Of a DNA stretch of 10,838 nt, positions 6,441 to 10,838 are shown in pieces. A program made the translations under genes and the position numbers. Origin of the DNA: Desulfobacterales bacterium (GTDB lineage: Bacteria > Desulfobacterota > Desulfobacteria > Desulfobacterales > DAOWNP01); the NCBI GenBank assembly GCA_030149595.1, contig JASFBI010000023.1, positions 1 to 10,838 on the forward strand, given 5' to 3'. A model generated the notes under the pieces. The model searched no databases and was not told the DNA's origin. It was given only the letters and a program-made list of their open reading frames with translations. Within the stretch, counting starts at the first letter, position 1. Each line of letters opens with the position of its first letter.

Positions 6441-6483
6441 AATGAGGGCACTATGTATGGGGGGGGATTTTGCCCTCGTTTTT
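6441..6483 (+). terminator. Hairpin terminator between porin and lysR
   Basis: AATGAGGGCA (6441-6450) pairs with TGCCCTCGTT (6471-6480), including one G-T pair, and is followed by a run of T to 6483. The 20-nt loop contains eight consecutive G (6459-6466), which is unusual. It ends 15 bp before the lysR ATG, so it either closes the operon or acts as an attenuator for lysR transcripts arriving from upstream. Confidence 0.6.
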
Positions 6484-6498
6484 ACGGGAGTTTGATAA

Positions 6499-7425
6499 AT
6501 GACTGTTGATAAATCAGGTAGAAATTCACTCGTGAATTTTGACCTTCGTCAAATAGAAATTTTTTGTAAAGTTGTTGAGTTAAAAAGCTTTTCAAAAGCA
6601 GCAGAAGCTGTTTGTCTTGCACAGCCATCTGTTAGTGAGAGAGTAGCTACTCTTGAAAAGATGATAGGAATAAAACTTCTGGATCGTTTGGGAAGGGAAA
6701 TTATTCCGACCAAAGGAGGTGTTTTTTTTTATAAGCATGCAAAGGCAATGCTTGAGATGAAAAGAACTGTCTGTATTGCTGTAGAAGATTTTCTTGGATT
6801 AAAACAGGGAGAAATCCGTATAGGAGGAAGTACTATACCAGGTGAATATATACTTCCAAAATATATTAAAAAATTCAGAAAAAAATACCCCCTTGTATCT
6901 GTTAAACTTTTTATAGCGGATACAAAAGAGATTGAGGACGCTGTCCTTTCTGGAGATATTGAGATAGGTATTGCAGGTTCTAAAGGATTGCAAAAAAATC
7001 TTTTATACAGGGAGCTTTGGAATGATGAACTGGTCTTGGCTGTGCCTGCCAAACATCACCTTGCAGAAAAAAAAGAAGTGTCTGTGAAAGAGCTTTATAA
7101 TGAATCTTTTATTTTAAGAGAAGCTGGATCCGGAACATTAAAAGAGATGGAGCGTTATTTTAAAACTTTTGGGTCAAAAACTGTTCGTTCTCTTAAAATA
7201 GCTGCACAGCTTGGATCTTCTACAGCTGTAAAAGAAGGTATAAAGGCAGGTCTTGGGATATCTGTTCTTTCTTTGTCAGCCATAGAAACAGAAATAGAAG
7301 CAGGGATATTAAAGGCAGTAAAAATAGAGGAGGTTCCCATGTCCAGAAATTTTTATTTAATAACAGATAGACGCCGGACAAATTCTCCACTGTGTGAAGC
7401 AATGCTGAACTTTTTTATTTTTTAA
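6499..7425 (+). CDS. LysR-family regulator of the selenium-associated type
   Basis: A 308-residue DNA-binding regulator. A short N-terminal tail is followed by a classic LysR winged helix (about 15-74): FDLRQIEIFCKVVELKSFSK, then AAEAVCLAQPSVSERVATLE with the recognition helix, and LLDRLGREIIPTKGG for the wing. A linker helix (75-100) and a periplasmic-binding-protein-like sensor domain (about 105-300) complete it. The opening DLRQ-EIFCKVVE-KSFSKAAEAV and DRLGRE-IPTK pattern is what I recall for the LysR subgroup that travels with yedE/yedF, so it probably controls the operon upstream; the ligand is unknown. GGGAG at 6486-6490 lies 8 nt before ATG 6499. It is in the same direction as the operon but behind a hairpin terminator, and converges on hisC. 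Confidence 0.92.
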   Translation: MTVDKSGRNSLVNFDLRQIEIFCKVVELKSFSKAAEAVCLAQPSVSERVATLEKMIGIKLLDRLGREIIPTKGGVFFYKHAKAMLEMKRTVCIAVEDFLGLKQGEIRIGGSTIPGEYILPKYIKKFRKKYPLVSVKLFIADTKEIEDAVLSGDIEIGIAGSKGLQKNLLYRELWNDELVLAVPAKHHLAEKKEVSVKELYNESFILREAGSGTLKEMERYFKTFGSKTVRSLKIAAQLGSSTAVKEGIKAGLGISVLSLSAIETEIEAGILKAVKIEEVPMSRNFYLITDRRRTNSPLCEAMLNFFIF

Positions 7426-7452
7426 AAAAGATATTTTCCATAAAGGAAAATA
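7424..7452 (-). terminator. Terminator of hisC
   Basis: TATTTTCC (7432-7439) and GGAAAATA (7445-7452) form an exact 8-bp stem with a 5-nt loop. Read leftward it is followed by TCTTTTTT, giving a rho-independent terminator just past the hisC stop. Read rightward there is no T run, so lysR transcripts may not end well here. Confidence 0.5.
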
Positions 7453-7460
7453 GGGCTGTT

Positions 7461-8519
7461 TCAAAAACATGCTTTAATTTTTTTTATGAGAACATCTATC
7501 TCATACTCTGTTCCTATGGTGATTCTGATAAAATTATTTATACCAGGTTTGTTAAAATATCGAACAAGAACCCCTTTTTCCTTTAGTTTAAGATAAATTT
7601 TTTCTCCAGCTATACCTAATTTTTCTGCAAAAACAAAATTGGCTGTTGAGGGGAGGACATTCCAGCCTATGTGTTTTAATGTATCAGAGAGCTTTTCTCT
7701 GGTTTTAATTATATTTTTTATTACTGAATCTGAGTATTTAATATCAGATATGGCAAGTTTTGCAATTTCAAGAGACAGTGTATTTGCAGGGTATGAATTA
7801 AATGAATCTTTAACAACAAAAAGGGCATCAATCAGTGCTTTATCTCCCATGGCAAAGCCGATTCTTATTCCGGCAAGAGACCTGCTTTTTGAAAAGGTTT
7901 GTATTACCAAAAGATTTTTATATTTATCAATGAGGCTTACTGCACTTTCACCACCAAAATCAATATAGGCTTCATCTATTATAATGACTCTGTTATCTAT
8001 GTATCTGTCAAGAAGATCTCTAACTTTTTTAAGGGGCAATAGTATGCCTGTTGGGGCATTGGGATTTGGCAGAATGATCCCGCATGATTCTGTATTATGC
8101 AGAAAATTTTTTATATCAATACTAAAATCAGTTGTTAAGGGGATTTTTTGGTAATTAATATTGAATAAATCACAGTATACCGGATAAAAACTGTATGTGA
8201 ATTCAGGAAACATAAGTTTGCCCCTTGATCTGTCAAAAAAAGCGTAAAATGAAAATGCAAGCACTTCATCTGAACCGTTTCCTATAAATACCTGGTCTTT
8301 TTTAATTTTATATTTTTCAGCAATTGCTTCTCTTAGTTCTAAAAAAAGGGGGTCCGGGTATAAGCGAAGTTTTTTTGTGTTAAATGTTTGCAGAAACTTG
8401 TCTATTCTTGGTGATGGAGGATATGGATTTTCATTGGTATTTAGTTTTATATATCCTTGGTCCTGTGGTTGTTCTCCAGGAACATATGGCACAAGATTTT
8501 TCATTTTTTTTGAAAACAT
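7461..8519 (-). CDS. hisC: Histidinol-phosphate aminotransferase
   Basis: A 352-residue fold-type I PLP enzyme that swaps the amino group between glutamate and imidazole-acetol phosphate in histidine synthesis. Motifs are in order: LNTNENPYPPSP (26-37), GNGSDE (80-85, phosphate cradle), NPNAPTG (152-158), IDEAYIDF (181-188), the PLP lysine K211 in TFSKSRSLAGIRIGFA, and a closing FIRITIGT (330-337) with the substrate arginine. Length is normal for the family. The start is ATG 8519, with AGGGAG 5 nt upstream; the longer frame from 8570 adds hydrophobic residues without a ribosome site. No other his gene is near. Related enzymes such as CobD or aromatic aminotransferases are less likely given these motifs. 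It converges with lysR and has its own promoter candidate. Confidence 0.92.
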   Translation of the reverse strand: MFSKKMKNLVPYVPGEQPQDQGYIKLNTNENPYPPSPRIDKFLQTFNTKKLRLYPDPLFLELREAIAEKYKIKKDQVFIGNGSDEVLAFSFYAFFDRSRGKLMFPEFTYSFYPVYCDLFNINYQKIPLTTDFSIDIKNFLHNTESCGIILPNPNAPTGILLPLKKVRDLLDRYIDNRVIIIDEAYIDFGGESAVSLIDKYKNLLVIQTFSKSRSLAGIRIGFAMGDKALIDALFVVKDSFNSYPANTLSLEIAKLAISDIKYSDSVIKNIIKTREKLSDTLKHIGWNVLPSTANFVFAEKLGIAGEKIYLKLKEKGVLVRYFNKPGINNFIRITIGTEYEIDVLIKKIKACF

Positions 8520-8552
8520 TTTTACTCCCTGAAAAATATATAATATAAAAAG

Positions 8553-8583
8553 ATTATAACTTAGTATCACAAAATAAGTACAA
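8553..8583 (-). promoter_or_regulatory. Candidate hisC promoter
   Basis: Read leftward, TTGTAC (8583-8578) and a perfect TATAAT (8558-8553) lie upstream of the hisC ATG. The 19-bp spacer is longer than ideal. The 207-bp gap between hisC and the next gene holds nothing else recognisable and supports separate transcription. Confidence 0.33.
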
Positions 8584-8726
8584 ATTACAATCCTGCTTTT
8601 TAAACTCTCTGCCTGAGTGATTTTCTGATTATAATTTTAGTTATTTTATGGGTAATATTGTAATGCTGTCATTTTTATTAATATAGAGATAGAGTTTCTA
8701 ATAAAGCATGTTAAATTTTGTTCAGG

Positions 8727-9068
8727 TCAGGTGATTTTGCTATCTGCTTTCCAGAAATCCAAAAGGGGTATGGTAAAATAGATTCCCTTGCCTGGTTCAT
8801 CAATTTCTGAGCAGGTTTTTTTAAGAAATTCTACGGCTAAATCCAGAAGCTTTTTGTCATCAATAGCTGAAAAAATTGTTTTATTATGACGCATTCCTCC
8901 GCTGCTTAATGATCTGAATCCTGCAAATATAGGAATAGTTTCGCTTATAAGCTGAACAGAATCGGTACTTTCTAAAACAGTAGCCGCAGTTATTCCAATA
9001 TCAAGCCAGCCGGTTATTATATCATTTAACAAATCATCATTATTTACTACAGCAACTAATAAATACAT
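8727..9068 (-). CDS. Small PII-like signalling protein
   Basis: A 113-residue cytosolic protein with a PII-like (ferredoxin-type) layout: strand YLLVAVV, helix NNDDLLNDIITGWLDIGITA, strand ATVLES, a short loop in place of the long T-loop, then IPIFAGFRSL, strand NKTIFSAI, helix KKLLDLAVEFLKK and GKGIYFTIPLLDF. The uridylylation tyrosine region of GlnB is absent, so it is not a classical nitrogen PII; PII-like proteins of this kind usually bind a small ligand and act on a neighbouring transporter. AGGA lies 7 nt before ATG 9068. It starts 8 nt after the EIIA gene and is surely cotranscribed with it. Which ligand and partner it has cannot be told from sequence; the channel at the top of the gene row is one candidate. 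Confidence 0.72.
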   Translation of the reverse strand: MYLLVAVVNNDDLLNDIITGWLDIGITAATVLESTDSVQLISETIPIFAGFRSLSSGGMRHNKTIFSAIDDKKLLDLAVEFLKKTCSEIDEPGKGIYFTIPLLDFWKADSKIT

Positions 9069-9076
9069 CAGTATTC

Positions 9077-9547
9077 CTAATGAAAAGGTAGGTAAGTTTC
9101 AATTTTTTTGATTTTTTGCAATAACAGATCAGGATTTTTAGCCTCTTTAATGGAATTTATAAATTCCTGATTTTTACAAAGTCTTGATAATCTGGCAAGT
9201 ATTTGTAAGTGAAGTTTTTTTTGTTTTTCAGGTACAATTATGGCAAATACAATATCTACAGGAAGCTTATCTATTGAATTATAATTAATTTTTGCAGAAA
9301 GAGATACAAGTATAATTTCTGGAGATTTCAGCTTGCTGTTTGTACAGTGGGGGAAACAAATGCCATTACCCACTCCTGTACTCATTATCTGTTCCCTTGC
9401 TATAAAGCTATTATAAAGCCTTGTAGAATCGCATCCTATACCATTTGCATAAAATTTATCAGAAATAAACTTTATTACTGTATCTTTATCAGGAAGAGGA
9501 ATATTTAAAAAAATATTACAGAGGGGGAGATAATTTATGATTTTCAT
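9077..9547 (-). CDS. PTS EIIA (fructose/PtsN-type) domain protein
   Basis: A 156-residue single-domain EIIA protein of the mannitol/fructose/nitrogen type. The phosphate-accepting histidine is H67 in GVGNGICFPHCTNS, matching the family pattern G-[IV]-[AC]-x-P-H. The front half carries the usual helix pair (KDTVIKFISDKF, LYNSFIAREQIMSTG), and IIVPEKQKKLHLQILARLSR gives the typical last third. No membrane EIIC or other PTS gene is in the window, so it is more likely regulatory, like PtsN, than a sugar carrier. ATG 9547 lacks a clear ribosome site. It lies 63 nt after the stress-protein gene and 8 nt before the PII-like gene. Confidence 0.87.
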   Translation of the reverse strand: MKIINYLPLCNIFLNIPLPDKDTVIKFISDKFYANGIGCDSTRLYNSFIAREQIMSTGVGNGICFPHCTNSKLKSPEIILVSLSAKINYNSIDKLPVDIVFAIIVPEKQKKLHLQILARLSRLCKNQEFINSIKEAKNPDLLLQKIKKIETYLPFH

Positions 9548-9610
9548 AATATTTTATTTTAATATAATAAATTTTAGCCATTAATCTTAAACCCTGGAAA
9601 ATTTCTGTTA

Positions 9611-10438
9611 TTAATTTGTACATACATATTTGGGTCCTACAATTAGGAGATTATTTGGGATAATAGTTTGAATTATCTCCATTTTACTTCCAAACATTAT
9701 ATCTTTTATTATACCATGTCCATATGCTCCTAAAATAACAAGTGCATCATGGGGAATGTGGTATAAATTCTCTTCAAAAGTTCCTTTGTCAAAGACATTC
9801 CATTTTGTTACAAAAGAGTCAAACTCATCTTTAAGATTTTCTTTTTTAATTATATTTTCCATGTTCTGTTTTGAGACTTTTTCAATTTTTGTGAAAATCT
9901 CAACGGGCATTTTAGTTTTTCTGGCAAAATGGAATCCTAATTTTAAAGCATTAACCCCATTTTTAGAACCGCCAAAAAAAATAACTATTTTTTTCCATGG
10001 TTTATATACAGGACTTGTAATTAAGACTGGGAAATGTGCTGAATTAACAATTTTTCTTACACGGGGGCCTATGTAACCAAGGCCTATTTTAGAAGATAGA
10101 TCACTTATACTTCTTGGGCAGCACATAAAATTATAATCTGTAGGAATATCAGGAAGTGTTGAAGCTGTGAAGTTTTTTGGCTTTATAAAACCTGGTGTAA
10201 GTTCGAAACTTTCAACAATTTCTGCCGCATGGTTTTGTGCTGTTTCTGGAAAAGAGAGATAGGAGTTATCAAGATCAACCTGAGCTATACTGTTTTCAAA
10301 ATACATTAAAAATTTTGTTGAAACAGGAATATATATAACAGGAAGTGCGTCAATTTTTTGGCAAAAATATGATGATTGAAGTAAAGTCTCTCTTCCCAGC
10401 GGTGTATTTCTAAAAATATGGAGTAGCTTCATAGCCAT
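9611..10438 (-). CDS. Tandem universal stress protein (UspA family)
   Basis: A 275-residue cytosolic protein made of two Usp folds. The C-terminal domain (about 148-272) begins WKKIVIFFGGSKNGVNAL and has the nucleotide-binding motif G-2x-G-9x-G-S at 237-251 (GAYGHGIIKDIMFGS), so it should bind ATP. The N-terminal domain (about 1-145) begins MKLLHIFRNTPLGRETLL and lacks a full motif (GYIGPRVRKIV only), as is usual for the degenerate half of tandem Usp proteins. GGAG at 10447-10450 lies 8 nt before ATG 10438; ATG 10432 is a possible second start. It sits 49 nt behind the channel gene. With EIIA and PII-like genes after it, it may report energy or stress state to the channel, which is inference. 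Confidence 0.9.
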   Translation of the reverse strand: MAMKLLHIFRNTPLGRETLLQSSYFCQKIDALPVIYIPVSTKFLMYFENSIAQVDLDNSYLSFPETAQNHAAEIVESFELTPGFIKPKNFTASTLPDIPTDYNFMCCPRSISDLSSKIGLGYIGPRVRKIVNSAHFPVLITSPVYKPWKKIVIFFGGSKNGVNALKLGFHFARKTKMPVEIFTKIEKVSKQNMENIIKKENLKDEFDSFVTKWNVFDKGTFEENLYHIPHDALVILGAYGHGIIKDIMFGSKMEIIQTIIPNNLLIVGPKYVCTN

Positions 10439-10487
10439 TTTTTTAGCTCCTTTATTACAAAATAAAAATATAAACTTTGTTGTGTTT

Positions 10488-10838
10488 TTATTTTGTAGAT
10501 TGAATCATTAATTCTGTTCTGTATTTATTTAAAATTGTAGCTTTTGAAACCATGCCCATAAACTTTTTATTGGAAACAACAGGTAATGAAAATAAATTTT
10601 TAGAATCCATTAATTTTAATACACCAGATAAATCATCTTCTAAAGAGATTGTATCTATATCTGTATTCTTATCCATTATCTGTTCCACTAAAATTACATC
10701 ATAAATTATATTATCAAAAAGATAAGGTTTGACATTATCTAAATTAATAATACCAAGAAAAATTCCTGTTTTATGATCTTTAACAGGGAAATAATTTCTT
10801 TTGGAATTTTGGAAAATTTTTATAAAATCCCGTAAAAG
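10488..10838 (-). CDS. CLC-type chloride channel/transporter, C-terminal CBS pair (partial)
   Basis: The frame is open to the right edge of the window and gives the last 116 residues of a longer protein, ending at TAA 10490-10488. It contains a CBS-domain pair: the first ends RNYFPVKDHKTGIFLGIINL, followed by the linker LFDNIIYDVILVEQIM, then the second CBS with IDTISLEDDLSGVLKLMD, NLFSLPVV and GMVSKATILNKYRTEL. The linker and the closing NKYRTEL are what I recall for bacterial CLC chloride channels or antiporters with a cytosolic CBS tail that bind adenine nucleotides. An IMPDH-like or CBS-only protein is less likely given the LFDNIIYD linker. The membrane part is outside the window. A GTG at 10688-10686 is an internal codon, not the start. 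It is the first gene of the leftward row seen here. Confidence 0.83.
   Translation of the reverse strand, partial: LLRDFIKIFQNSKRNYFPVKDHKTGIFLGIINLDNVKPYLFDNIIYDVILVEQIMDKNTDIDTISLEDDLSGVLKLMDSKNLFSLPVVSNKKFMGMVSKATILNKYRTELMIQSTK

Noticed and set aside
7639..7968. Plus-strand frame inside hisC and similar opposite-strand frames in yedE, lysR and usp
   Set aside because: They are antisense shadows of well-supported genes with no family motifs or ribosome sites.

Overview
The window is AT-rich bacterial DNA. Selenium-type YedE/YedF/DUF3343 genes with a matching LysR regulator, an OprP-type porin and an interrupted delta-type DUF2325 gene suggest a Gram-negative anaerobe. A sulfate-reducing member of Desulfobacterota (Desulfobacterales-like) fits best; this is inferred from gene content, not from a marker gene.

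Left part (1-2317). A partial minus-strand gene runs off the left edge. Two related palindromic elements of about 140 bp (340-477 and 1911-2050), in the same orientation, bracket one DUF2325 coiled-coil gene. That gene reads in one unbroken frame from 555 to 1790 (412 codons), except for two in-frame TAA codons at 639-641 and 969-971. Both fall inside conserved family motifs. It is most likely a young pseudogene, or a gene split into three open segments, inside a repeat-bounded block.

Middle part (2216-7425, plus strand). A tight operon holds yedE (membrane selenium/sulfur transporter), a one-domain yedF/TusA carrier, a long DUF3343 protein with a TTG start, a divergent NAD(P)H-hydrate dehydratase-like kinase-fold protein and an OprP-like outer-membrane porin. 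The last three genes overlap (13 nt, then ATGA), so they are probably translationally coupled. A hairpin terminator follows, then a LysR regulator of the type that accompanies selenium genes. The simplest reading is an envelope-to-cytoplasm selenium (or sulfur) uptake and handling route: porin, inner-membrane transporter, persulfide/selenide carriers and a dedicated regulator.

Right part (7461-10838, minus strand). hisC (histidinol-phosphate aminotransferase) stands alone, convergent with lysR. Upstream of it runs a gene row transcribed leftward: the C-terminal CBS pair of a CLC chloride channel (cut by the window edge), a tandem universal stress protein, a PtsN-type EIIA protein and a small PII-like protein. 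This looks like an ion channel packaged with three soluble regulatory or ligand-sensing proteins.
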